64,000 nucleotides of DNA. Source: Thermoleophilales bacterium (lineage in GTDB: Bacteria > Actinomycetota > Thermoleophilia > Solirubrobacterales > 70-9). The notes under the pieces are model-generated. The model worked only from the letters and a program-made list of their open reading frames with translations, made no database searches and was not told the DNA's origin. The stretch covers positions 42,768 through 106,767 of the forward strand of contig JACJWY010000010.1 in assembly GCA_020636955.1 (NCBI GenBank), given 5' to 3'. How positions within the stretch are numbered: position 1 is the stretch's first letter; the number at the start of each line of letters is the position of its first letter. Below, piece after piece: positions 1 through 8,049 of this stretch. A program made the translations under genes and the position numbers.

Positions 1-8
1 CGCCAGAA

Positions 9-404
9 CTAAGGGTAGGAAACGTCGGCGGTGGCGTTGCGGATTACCTGGTTTTCACCCTGGGCCGCAATCAGATCGAAGGTTACGTCGGAGCCATCGG
101 CTTCGATCACTTCACCGGAAACCTCGATCTCGGTCTCCGGCATGCTCATACCGCGGAACTGGACCGAAAGCCGCTTCAGGGCCCGGGGGTCTCCCCCGGC
201 CTCGTCGGTCGCAGCCTTGGCGACCAGCCCCATCACGTAGAGGCCGTGCAGGATGGTCGACGGAAGGCCGACCATCTGGGCAAATTCCTTGTCGATGTGG
301 ATCGGGTTGAAGTCACCTGAAGCACCGGCGTAACGATGGGGCAGGAATTTGTCCGGGGTGACCTTCAGGCCGCCGATCTTTTCGCCTTTTTCCTTCGCAC
401 TCAT
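9..404 (-). CDS. MaoC-family (R)-hydroxyacyl dehydratase, HadB-like subunit
   Basis: A 131-residue single hot-dog-fold protein. The hydratase-2 signature is visible as SGDFNPIH, with catalytic Asp31 and His36, so this should be the catalytically competent half of a two-subunit (3R)-hydroxyacyl-ACP/CoA dehydratase of the mycobacterial HadAB type, acting in fatty-acid elongation in the cytosol. Its ATG overlaps the stop codon of the upstream partner by 4 nt (positions 401-404), which implies translational coupling and a heterodimer. Family assignment is firm. Whether the substrate is ACP- or CoA-bound cannot be read from the sequence. Confidence 0.85.
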   Translation of the reverse strand: MSAKEKGEKIGGLKVTPDKFLPHRYAGASGDFNPIHIDKEFAQMVGLPSTILHGLYVMGLVAKAATDEAGGDPRALKRLSVQFRGMSMPETEIEVSGEVIEADGSDVTFDLIAAQGENQVIRNATADVSYP

Positions 405-847
405 TCTTCGATCCCCCTGACGATGTTGGTCCAGGTGGCCTTGCAGACGAGGTCACCATTCTGGTTTTTCGACTCGGTTTCGAAAACGTAGAAACCCTTG
501 CCATCCTTTGGGTAAATGTCCTTGCAGGTTGTGGTCGTGGAGATCAGGTCCCCGGAAATCACCGGCTCGCCCCACTGAAACTCCTGCCCGCCGTGGACCA
601 TGGCCGCGAAGTTCATCTCCACTTCGGGGTCGAAGAGAACCGGGCCCATCGCCCCGGCCGTGTAGACGACCACGAACATCGGCGGGGCAACGATGCCCCG
701 GAAGCCCGCCTCCTTCGCCGCCTTTTCATCGAAGTAGACCGGGTCATCGAGCCCGATCACCTGCGCGTATTCGCGGATCTTTTCCCGGCCCACTTCGTAT
801 TCGTAGGCCGGCCAGCTCTTGCCAACGGCATCGGTCTTCAGCGCCAT
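401..847 (-). CDS. MaoC-like N-terminal dehydratase, HadA-like subunit
   Basis: A 148-residue hot-dog protein of the MaoC_dehydrat_N type (FAS1-like dehydratase). It carries the GLDDPVYFDEKAA segment near residues 32-44, which aligns with the family, but lacks the SGDxNPxH catalytic signature found in its downstream neighbour. By analogy with mycobacterial HadA it would be the structural, substrate-binding subunit of a HadA-HadB-like heterodimer. It sits 20 nt downstream of lepA on the same strand and overlaps the HadB-like gene by 4 nt. The ATG at 847 gives the normal family N-terminus. Confidence 0.83.
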   Translation of the reverse strand: MALKTDAVGKSWPAYEYEVGREKIREYAQVIGLDDPVYFDEKAAKEAGFRGIVAPPMFVVVYTAGAMGPVLFDPEVEMNFAAMVHGGQEFQWGEPVISGDLISTTTTCKDIYPKDGKGFYVFETESKNQNGDLVCKATWTNIVRGIEE

Positions 848-867
848 GCCGGAAATCTATACCCGGG

Positions 868-2661
868 CTATTCGTCGAGCTCGAGAACAGCGAGGAAGGC
901 TTCCTGGGGTACTTCGACCCGGCCGACGTTCTTCATCCGCTTCTTGCCGGCCTTCTGCTTTTCGAGCAGCTTGCGCTTGCGGGTCACGTCGCCGCCGTAA
1001 AGCTTCGCGGTGACGTCCTTGCGCACCGCCTTGACGGTTTCGCGGGCGAGGATGTTCGCTCCGATCGCGGCCTGAACCGGGATGTCGAACTGCTGCCTCG
1101 GAATGGTCTTGCGAAGCCGGGACACGAGGTCCTTGCCCTGGTTGTAGGCGAAGTCCTTGTGGGTGATGATCGAGAGGGCATCGACCTTTTCTCCGGCCAG
1201 CAGGACATCGACCTTGACCAGATCCGACGCCCGGAGACCGATCGGCTCGTAGTCGAGCGAGGCGTAGCCCTTGGTCGAGGACTTGAGGACGTCGAAGAAG
1301 TCGAGGACGATCTCGCCCAGCGGCAGGTCGTAGCGGATCTGGACCCGGGTCGGGCTGAGGTAGTCCATGTCCACGTGGGTACCCCGACGGGACTGGCAGA
1401 GTTCCATCACCGGCCCGACAAAGTCACTCGGCGTGATCACCGTGGCCCGGATGTAAGGCTCCTCGATCCGTTCGATCGAACCGGGGTCGGGCATCTCGGT
1501 CGGACTGGAGATCTCGGTCATCTCGCCGGTGGTCAGGTGGACTTCGTAGCGGACGGTCGGGGTGGTTGCCAGCAACTCGAGTCCGTATTCGCGCTCGAGC
1601 CGTTCTCGAACGATCTCCATGTGGAGCAGCCCCAGAAACCCGCAACGGAAGCCGAAGCCCAGCGCCTCGGAGGTTTCCGGCTCCCAGGAGAGCGCGGCAT
1701 CGTTGAGGCCCATCTTGTCGAGTGCGTCCCGCAGATCCTCGTACCGGTCGGTGTCGATCGGAAAGAGGCCACAGAAGACCATTGGCTTTACGTCCCGGTA
1801 ACCGGCCAGAGCTTCCGCCGCCGGGTTCTCCAGGTTGGTCAGCGTGTCGCCCACCCTCAGCTTCGCCACGTCCTTGATTCCGGTGATCACATAGCCGACC
1901 TCACCGGTACCGATCTCGTCGACCGGAGACATGACCGGTCGGAAGAAACCGATGTCGTCGAGTTCGGCCTCGGTGCCGTTCTGCATTGCCAGCACCTTGC
2001 CGTGCTTGCGGAAGCGCCCGTCCATCATCCGTACGTAGGCGATTACGCCGCGGTACTGGTCGAACTCGGAGTCGAAGATCAGGGCCCGGGCCGGGGCGTC
2101 CGGCTCGCCCTCCGGTGGCGGAATCCGGTCCACGACCGCCTCGAGCACGTCGATCACCCCTTCCCCGGTCTTGGCCGAGATCCGGAGGATGTCGTCGGGG
2201 TCGACCCCGATCAGATCGGAGACCTCGGCCGCTACCCGTTCCGGTTCGGCCCCGGGCAAGTCGACCTTGTTCAGTACGGGGATCAGCTCAAGGCCGTTTT
2301 CGATCGCCAGATAGGTGTTGGCCACGGTCTGTGCCTCGACGCCCTGGGCCGCGTCAACGACCAGCAGCGCCCCCTCGCAGGCCGCCAGGGACCGCGAGAC
2401 CTCGTAGGAGAAATCGACGTGGCCGGGAGTGTCGATCAGGTGCAGGTGATAGGTGACGCCATCCGAGGCGGTGAATTCGACCCGCACCGCCTGGGCCTTG
2501 ATGGTGATTCCGCGCTCGCGCTCGAGATCCATCGAGTCCAGCACCTGGGCCCGCATCTTGAGCGGATCCACGGCCTTGGTCAGCTCGAGGATGCGGTCGG
2601 CCAGGGTCGATTTACCGTGGTCGATATGCGCGATTATCGAAAAGTTCCGGATCGTGTCCAT
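868..2661 (-). CDS. lepA: Elongation factor 4 (LepA), ribosomal back-translocase GTPase
   Basis: A 597-residue translational GTPase of normal LepA length. The G1 loop AHIDHGKST lies at residues 11-19, DTPGH at 77-81 and NKVD at 131-134. The C-terminal LepA-specific domain ends in the Lys/Arg-rich segment KRKLLEKQKAGKKRMK. LepA binds ribosomes, assists initiation or assembly and can reverse translocation under stress. The start at MDTIRNFSIIAHIDHG matches the family. No clear purine-rich Shine-Dalgarno precedes the ATG; the sequence there is pyrimidine-rich. It lies 19 nt downstream of the GT-C membrane protein gene, so it is probably co-transcribed with it. Confidence 0.97.
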   Translation of the reverse strand: MDTIRNFSIIAHIDHGKSTLADRILELTKAVDPLKMRAQVLDSMDLERERGITIKAQAVRVEFTASDGVTYHLHLIDTPGHVDFSYEVSRSLAACEGALLVVDAAQGVEAQTVANTYLAIENGLELIPVLNKVDLPGAEPERVAAEVSDLIGVDPDDILRISAKTGEGVIDVLEAVVDRIPPPEGEPDAPARALIFDSEFDQYRGVIAYVRMMDGRFRKHGKVLAMQNGTEAELDDIGFFRPVMSPVDEIGTGEVGYVITGIKDVAKLRVGDTLTNLENPAAEALAGYRDVKPMVFCGLFPIDTDRYEDLRDALDKMGLNDAALSWEPETSEALGFGFRCGFLGLLHMEIVRERLEREYGLELLATTPTVRYEVHLTTGEMTEISSPTEMPDPGSIERIEEPYIRATVITPSDFVGPVMELCQSRRGTHVDMDYLSPTRVQIRYDLPLGEIVLDFFDVLKSSTKGYASLDYEPIGLRASDLVKVDVLLAGEKVDALSIITHKDFAYNQGKDLVSRLRKTIPRQQFDIPVQAAIGANILARETVKAVRKDVTAKLYGGDVTRKRKLLEKQKAGKKRMKNVGRVEVPQEAFLAVLELDE

Positions 2662-2680
2662 CAGGGAGAGAGCAGTATGC

Positions 2681-4840
2681 CTAGTTGGTCGACCCGGCCG
2701 CGCCCGAGGCCGGATTCGTCTTGAACTGCCGGTACTTCCCGGTCTTCAGCCGGTTCTTCGGCAGGCAGGTTGAGCGGGACAGCCTGCCATCGAGTCGGAC
2801 CACCGCACCGCCGCTGGCAAGCAGCACCGGTTCGACCGCCGGGTCGGTCGCGACCCAGCTCAATTCCCGGGGGGAGTCGAGCTTCTGGCCTTCACGGTCG
2901 AGCGTGAGGACCAGATATTCGTAATCACCCCGGTTTGCGGCATCGACGAAGTCCCTGCAGTTCTCGGCTTCGACGAAGCCGGCCTGGGGTTTGTTGATCC
3001 CGATGAACTGCACTTCATTGTCAAGATCCTGCCCCCAGAGCGGGTACTGACGGGTGGCATTGGTGCCGATCTTTACTCCGCTTTGGCCGTCAGCCCAGAC
3101 ATAGGCCTCGGAAAGGGCGGGAATCGTGAAGTCGGGCGCCGCATAACGGTGGTCGAAGTAATAGCGCTGGACTCCGAAACCGCAGAGGACGAGAAAGGCA
3201 AGGGTCAGACCGGCGCTCCAGGCGAGGAGCTTCCGGGAAGAGCGGGGGGAAAGCCGGTGTTGTCTGGACCTGACTCGCCAGACTCCGAGCCCGACCAGGC
3301 AGAGGATCCAGAACAGGCCGCCAGCGGCGAAGGCGACCAGCCACTCCTTGGCGTCCCAGCCATCACCGAAGGCGATCGTCACCGGAGCGAGGATCAGCAG
3401 CGCCCCGGCCGCCAGCCAGCGTGCCCTGCCTCCACGCTGACCCACGCCGCTTCCGAGCAGGGCCATGCAGACGGCCAGTGCGGGAGCCAGATAACGGAGG
3501 CCGGAGACAAAGCCGTTCGGCTCTCCAGCAGGCCCGGAGGCCGAAGTCGGGGCGACCAGCCAGGCCAGTACCAGGGCAACCCCGACCGCGGCGCCCGTGC
3601 GGCGGGCCGGACCAGAGTTGCGACCGAGGCAGAGCACCAGTCCCGCGATCGCCAGCACTCCGAGCAGGATCCACCCCGATCCGAAACCGTCACCGAAGCC
3701 GGGCAAAAACCAGTGACGGATTACGTCCGTGTCGGTCAGGTAGCCCCAGACCGACCCGGCATCCCGCCCTCCGACGTCCTGGGACGGACCCGGCAGTTCA
3801 AGCGGCCCGAGGTGATTGATCCAGGGCAACGGATTGCCGGAGTGGGTCAGGTTGCGCAGGTACCAGTACCCCCCTCCCAGCAGCAGCGCAGCACCGCCGG
3901 CCAGGCCGTTGCGAAGGCGACGGGATGGCCGGGAAAGAATTACCGTTCCTGCCAGTAGCACCAGGGCTGCGGGGATGAAGTTGACCTTGGTCCCCATCGC
4001 CAGTCCGGCCGCGAGGGTGACCAGAAGAGTCGGCCCGAGGGTGATCCTGCGACCCCGCGCAGCCGCGTTGACGAGCACCGCCATTGCCGCCAGCAGGAAG
4101 AAGGTGCCGACGATGTCGTTTCGCGCTTCTCCGGCCTGATCGGCCATGGCGGCGGAACCCAGGACGAGCGCCACCCCCGCCATTGAGATCGGGGCGGCTC
4201 CGTAGGGACGGCCGATACACCAGGCAGCGAGCAGGCAGGCTGTGAACCAACCGAGATTCAGGAAGATCGACAGGAGGTCGTTGCCGAAAGCCATCATGCC
4301 GAGTGAATGGACGATTTCGGAGTTCTGGGGATAGAACCAGCTCAGGAACTGCGGAGCCAGCAGATGAAGTGACCAGGTGTCTCCCGTCTGGGCAATTCCG
4401 GCGGCGAACGGGCCGTGGTACCAGGTCGAATCGAAGCCCGTCATGCCGGTACCGAGCCGGATCGAGATGCCGGCAACGAAGGCACCGAAAGCGCCGGCTG
4501 CGATGGCCGTCCCGACCATGGTCAGCCCCGGTGTGGCGGGCTCGGCATGGATCACGGTCTGCGCCCGGGCATGAGGCAGGCGTTTCTGGAAGCGCCACAG
4601 GGTTGCCGCGACCACGACGCTCAGCAGCAGCCAGCTCCAGCCGGTCAGCAGCCCGAAGGTTCCGAGGATCAGGGCCGAGCCGATCGCCGCTCCGACCGCA
4701 AGCACACCCACCGCGACCCAGGCCACGGGCCCGCGCCAGCCCGGCAGCAGCCTCGATCCGAGGACGATGCCGGAGACCGTGATCGAGACGAGGCCGGCGA
4801 GTATTCCCAGGCAGCCGATCAGGTAGCCGGGAAAGCTCAC
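2681..4840 (-). CDS. Polytopic membrane protein, GT-C-type glycosyltransferase-like
   Basis: A 719-residue integral membrane protein with about a dozen hydrophobic segments in the first 550 residues and a soluble C-terminal domain. An acidic-aromatic loop, FDSTWYHGPFAAG, follows the early membrane segments and resembles the first periplasmic loop of GT-C (PMT/GT39/GT83-like) transferases, which use polyprenyl-phosphate sugars. The short segment SGNPLPW is also typical of such proteins. A role in cell-wall or lipid glycosylation is inferred. The GTG start overlaps the murJ stop by 4 nt, suggesting coupling to lipid II export. No specific family member is recognised. Confidence 0.6.
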   Translation of the reverse strand: MSFPGYLIGCLGILAGLVSITVSGIVLGSRLLPGWRGPVAWVAVGVLAVGAAIGSALILGTFGLLTGWSWLLLSVVVAATLWRFQKRLPHARAQTVIHAEPATPGLTMVGTAIAAGAFGAFVAGISIRLGTGMTGFDSTWYHGPFAAGIAQTGDTWSLHLLAPQFLSWFYPQNSEIVHSLGMMAFGNDLLSIFLNLGWFTACLLAAWCIGRPYGAAPISMAGVALVLGSAAMADQAGEARNDIVGTFFLLAAMAVLVNAAARGRRITLGPTLLVTLAAGLAMGTKVNFIPAALVLLAGTVILSRPSRRLRNGLAGGAALLLGGGYWYLRNLTHSGNPLPWINHLGPLELPGPSQDVGGRDAGSVWGYLTDTDVIRHWFLPGFGDGFGSGWILLGVLAIAGLVLCLGRNSGPARRTGAAVGVALVLAWLVAPTSASGPAGEPNGFVSGLRYLAPALAVCMALLGSGVGQRGGRARWLAAGALLILAPVTIAFGDGWDAKEWLVAFAAGGLFWILCLVGLGVWRVRSRQHRLSPRSSRKLLAWSAGLTLAFLVLCGFGVQRYYFDHRYAAPDFTIPALSEAYVWADGQSGVKIGTNATRQYPLWGQDLDNEVQFIGINKPQAGFVEAENCRDFVDAANRGDYEYLVLTLDREGQKLDSPRELSWVATDPAVEPVLLASGGAVVRLDGRLSRSTCLPKNRLKTGKYRQFKTNPASGAAGSTN

Positions 4841-6699
4841 GATGAACGCCGCCGGACCAGCGCCGCCACCTGCTCGAGCTCGGGCACACGCAGCAACTGG
4901 CAGACCGCCACATAGGCGAGCCCGCCGAGGCCAAGCCCGGCGCCGAGCGAAATGACCTGGCCGGCGAGGTCACGACCCAGGGCCTGGTCCAGCAAATCCC
5001 AGACTTCATAGGCGACCCCGGCCAGAACGGCCGAACCGACCAGGATCCGCCCGGCCGAAAACAGGAACTTGCCGAACTCGATGCCGGCCAGCCGGGTTCG
5101 CAGCATGACGGTCTGGATCGAAACCGAAACCGCGGTGGCGATCGCTGTCGCGGCGACGATTCCGGCCACCCCGAATGGCTTGTAGAGGAGGTACGAACCG
5201 ATCGCGGTCACGGCCAGATTGGCGCCCGAAATCCAGGTCGGAATCCAGGGCTTCTGCAGACCGAAGAATGTCCGGCTGAGGAGCAGGTACATGCCGTTGG
5301 TCGGCAGAGAAAAGGCAAACCAGAACAGCGCCGTTGCTACGACCTGGGTCTCGGCGGCATCGAATTCGCCCCGCTGGTAGACCAACCGGATCATCGGCTC
5401 GGCAAGGACGAGAATTGCCGCGCTGGCCGGGATCAGCACGAAGATGATCTGTCGCATGCCCTTCGCCAGCGTGCTGCGCAGGGAATCAAAGTCCTTGCGG
5501 TTGGCGAAACGGGCCAGAGTCGGGAAAAGCACGGTCGCGATCGCGACCGAGAAGATTCCCTGTGGAAGCTGATAGATCCGGAATGCCTTGTCGATTGCGG
5601 CCGGTGCCTCGTCGTTCACCAGCGAGCCGAAGAAGCTGTTGACCAGCAGGTTGAAGTTGATCAGGCCGAGGCTGAGCGTGACCGGAATCATCATGATCAG
5701 CACCCTTCTCACGTTCGGGTCCTTGAAATCGACCTTGAGGGTGAACTTGAACGGTGTGTTCCTGAGGTCGAATGTGGGGATTAACAGCTGGACCACGGTG
5801 CCAGCGACGACGCCGATTGCGTAGGCGTAAATATGTTTTTCCTCCGGGAACAGGGGCACCCCGAAGATGACCACGGCGATGATCGTGAGGTTCCAGAAAA
5901 ACGGCGATATCGCGAAGGCGCCGAACCGGTCGTAGCTGTTGAGGATGCCGACCACGATCCCGGTCACCCCGAGCAGGATCAGGATCGGGAACAGGATCTG
6001 CGAAAGCACGATCATCAGGTCCTCGGTCATCCCCGAGAAACCGGGCGCAAACAGGGGCATCACCAGGCCCGCAGCGAGAATGAAGAAGGCCGTGATCGCG
6101 CCGAGGATCATGGTCACCAGCAAGAGCAGGGTCGAGGCCATGCGGAAGGCTTCGCGGTACTTGCCCTTCTCGATCTGCTCGGTGAAAATCGGCACAAAGG
6201 CCGGCTGCAGTGCGGCGTCGGCGAAGAGGGCCCGGATCAGGTTCGGCACCTGGAAGGCGACCGTGAACGCGGACATCGGGCCGGAAATGCCGAAATAACT
6301 GGCGGCGACGACCTCGCGCACCAGCCCGGCCACCCTCGAAGCCGCCGTGGCCACCGAGAAGAACGCGGTCGACCGGGCCAGACGTCCGGCTTGCTCCGGC
6401 CTGGGGGCCTTGCGGGGGACCGATTCTTCCCCGGGCCCTTCGACGTCTTCCCGCGGCCCCTCGATAACGGGCACGGGAGCCAGCGCTCCGCCCTCTTCTG
6501 CCAGGCCGGTGGCGGTTTCCACCATCGCTTCTTCGCGTTCAATAACCGCCTCGGAAGCCGAGTCGACCCCGGGATCGGGCGACGGGGACGGACCCCTGAT
6601 CGCCGTTTCCGCCCGCTCGAAGGTGGTGAGGATCGCCTGCTCGGCTGCCCGGGCGGCGGCCTCAAAGGGATCGAGTTGGGGGTCGGATGGCGTGTTCAA
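4837..6699 (-). CDS. murJ: Lipid II flippase MurJ (MviN)
   Basis: A MATE/MOP-superfamily flippase with about 14 membrane segments and the diagnostic opening STAFFSVATAASRVAGLVRE. MurJ moves lipid II across the plasma membrane for peptidoglycan synthesis. An acidic, Pro-rich, probably disordered cytosolic extension of about 100 residues precedes the flippase core. The frame is open up to a GTG at 6756, but that start would crowd the rpsT start at 6765. A TTG at 6699 (LNTPSDPQ) preceded by an AT-rich CTATAC box is preferred here. A later start is possible because the extension is not conserved in the family. It overlaps the downstream GT-C gene by 4 nt. Confidence 0.9.
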   Translation of the reverse strand: MNTPSDPQLDPFEAAARAAEQAILTTFERAETAIRGPSPSPDPGVDSASEAVIEREEAMVETATGLAEEGGALAPVPVIEGPREDVEGPGEESVPRKAPRPEQAGRLARSTAFFSVATAASRVAGLVREVVAASYFGISGPMSAFTVAFQVPNLIRALFADAALQPAFVPIFTEQIEKGKYREAFRMASTLLLLVTMILGAITAFFILAAGLVMPLFAPGFSGMTEDLMIVLSQILFPILILLGVTGIVVGILNSYDRFGAFAISPFFWNLTIIAVVIFGVPLFPEEKHIYAYAIGVVAGTVVQLLIPTFDLRNTPFKFTLKVDFKDPNVRRVLIMMIPVTLSLGLINFNLLVNSFFGSLVNDEAPAAIDKAFRIYQLPQGIFSVAIATVLFPTLARFANRKDFDSLRSTLAKGMRQIIFVLIPASAAILVLAEPMIRLVYQRGEFDAAETQVVATALFWFAFSLPTNGMYLLLSRTFFGLQKPWIPTWISGANLAVTAIGSYLLYKPFGVAGIVAATAIATAVSVSIQTVMLRTRLAGIEFGKFLFSAGRILVGSAVLAGVAYEVWDLLDQALGRDLAGQVISLGAGLGLGGLAYVAVCQLLRVPELEQVAALVRRRSS

Positions 6700-6710
6700 G
6701 CTCTTTGGCG

Positions 6711-6716
6711 TATAGT
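6711..6716. promoter_or_regulatory. Candidate shared -10 element between rpsT and murJ
   Basis: TATAGT reads as a -10 hexamer for rpsT on the plus strand, giving a transcript start near 6723. On the minus strand the same bases read CTATAC, about 10 nt upstream of the proposed murJ TTG. No good -35 is visible for either direction. This is inference from motif and spacing only. Confidence 0.35.
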
Positions 6717-6764
6717 CAGCGGCCGCTCGTCGGCACCAATTTGCCCGCGAGTGCACCAGAAATC

Positions 6765-7025
6765 ATGGCCAACATAGCCTCACAGAAAAAGAGAATCCTT
6801 CGCACCGAGCGTGAGCGCGTCGAGAACCGGCGGCTTACGTCTGCGATCAAGACTTACTTCAACCGCCTCGAGAAGGCCGCCGCCGGCAGCGATGACGACG
6901 CGGTCCAGGCCGAGCATCGAGCTCTCGTCTCACGCATCGACAAGGCGATCCAGAAGGGCGCGATCCACCGCAACAACGGCGCCCGGAAAAAAGCCCGCGC
7001 CGCGAAGATCGCCTCCGGCTCCTAG
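6765..7025 (+). CDS. rpsT: 30S ribosomal protein bS20
   Basis: An 86-residue, strongly basic protein starting MANIASQKKRILRTERERVENR, the canonical N-terminus of S20, and ending in the alanine/lysine helix RKKARAAKIASGS. S20 binds 16S rRNA early in 30S assembly. The frame is open further upstream to 6687, but the extra 26 residues have no counterpart in S20 and would overlap the promoter, so the ATG at 6765 is chosen. It is transcribed against its neighbours murJ and holA. A convergent or divergent rpsT next to holA is common in bacteria. Confidence 0.97.
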   Translation: MANIASQKKRILRTERERVENRRLTSAIKTYFNRLEKAAAGSDDDAVQAEHRALVSRIDKAIQKGAIHRNNGARKKARAAKIASGS

Positions 7026-7030
7026 TCCCA

Positions 7031-7990
7031 CTATCGGGTAGCAGCCAGCAGGGCGAGGTCGAGGGCCAGGTCGTCCGGATATTCAGCGCCGCCACGGGTC
7101 CAGACTTCAAGGTCGGCGAGAGCGATCGCTGCGTTTCGCGTCGATTCGACCGTGGTGCCGTTGAGCGAGTTGATGAGCCTCCTTGCGACAAAGGGCGGCA
7201 CACCCAGTTCCCTTTCAAGCCTTGACGGCTCCTCCCCGGCTTCCAGCCTGACCAGGGCCTTATGGGCCCGGCGGATCGAGGTCGAGGTCGTGTACACGGT
7301 GCTGCCCGCCGTCACGCCCTGCGCGATCAAGCGTTCTGCCACGGCGATCACTTCCCGCGCCTCGCCGGCTATCAGCGCGTCGCCGAGGGCGAAGCTGCCG
7401 GTTTCCGAAGTGTCGGCAACCATCTCTTCGAGATCCTCGATATCCACCGATCCGCCCGGTCCGGCCCAGAGAGCCAGCCGGTCCAGTTCAACGCCCAGCC
7501 GGGGAAGGCTTTCCCCGATCCGGCCGAGCAGGAAGCGGGCCGCCTCGGGAGTGAGTTCAAACTCCCTGGACGCCGCCCCCTCGATCAGGAAAACCGGCAA
7601 ACGCGCAACTTCGGGCGCGTCGTACGGCAGGTTCTCGCCTCCCGCAGACTTGACTGCTTCGGCTATGCCGGCCGGCACCTTGCCTCGCGCAATAAGGACC
7701 ACCGTTGTTTCCCCGGGCAGCGCGAGCAGCGCCTCACGGACGGTGGCCGCCTGGTTCTTGCCCCATTTCTCGATACGGTCGGCGAGCAGGTATCTGCGAC
7801 CCGGGATCAGGGAGAGCGAGGTAATCGAGGCCGCCAGAGCGTCCGCGTCCGGGCTGCCCCTGCCTTCGGCCGGCTCGAAAATCTCCAGACCGCCTGCTCC
7901 GCTTTCAGATTCGGCCCGCTGGCGCAGACGGGCACGGGCCTGGTCGATTTTGGCTTCGTCGGAGCCGTGGATCAGGTAGGCAGGTTTCAC
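7031..7990 (-). CDS. holA: DNA polymerase III subunit delta
   Basis: About 319 residues beginning VKPAYLIHGSDEAKIDQARARL, the typical HolA opening in which the Y-L-I-x-G strand leads the AAA-like domain. HolA is the clamp-loader subunit that opens the beta sliding clamp. The frame continues upstream to a GTG at 8032, but the added 14 residues are not family-like, so the GTG at 7990 is preferred. It lies downstream of comEC, a widespread comEA-comEC-holA-rpsT arrangement that supports the call even though HolA sequences diverge strongly. Confidence 0.88.
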   Translation of the reverse strand: MKPAYLIHGSDEAKIDQARARLRQRAESESGAGGLEIFEPAEGRGSPDADALAASITSLSLIPGRRYLLADRIEKWGKNQAATVREALLALPGETTVVLIARGKVPAGIAEAVKSAGGENLPYDAPEVARLPVFLIEGAASREFELTPEAARFLLGRIGESLPRLGVELDRLALWAGPGGSVDIEDLEEMVADTSETGSFALGDALIAGEAREVIAVAERLIAQGVTAGSTVYTTSTSIRRAHKALVRLEAGEEPSRLERELGVPPFVARRLINSLNGTTVESTRNAAIALADLEVWTRGGAEYPDDLALDLALLAATR

Positions 7991-8049
7991 CCTGCCATTT
8001 TCACCGATCGGTCGGCGGACACAGCGAGTCACGGTGCCGGGCGGTTTCC

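Noticed and set aside
508..2724. Long plus-strand frame (738 codons) opposite lepA
   Set aside because: It is antisense to a certain housekeeping gene and has the low-complexity Arg/Gly/Pro composition of high-GC shadow frames.
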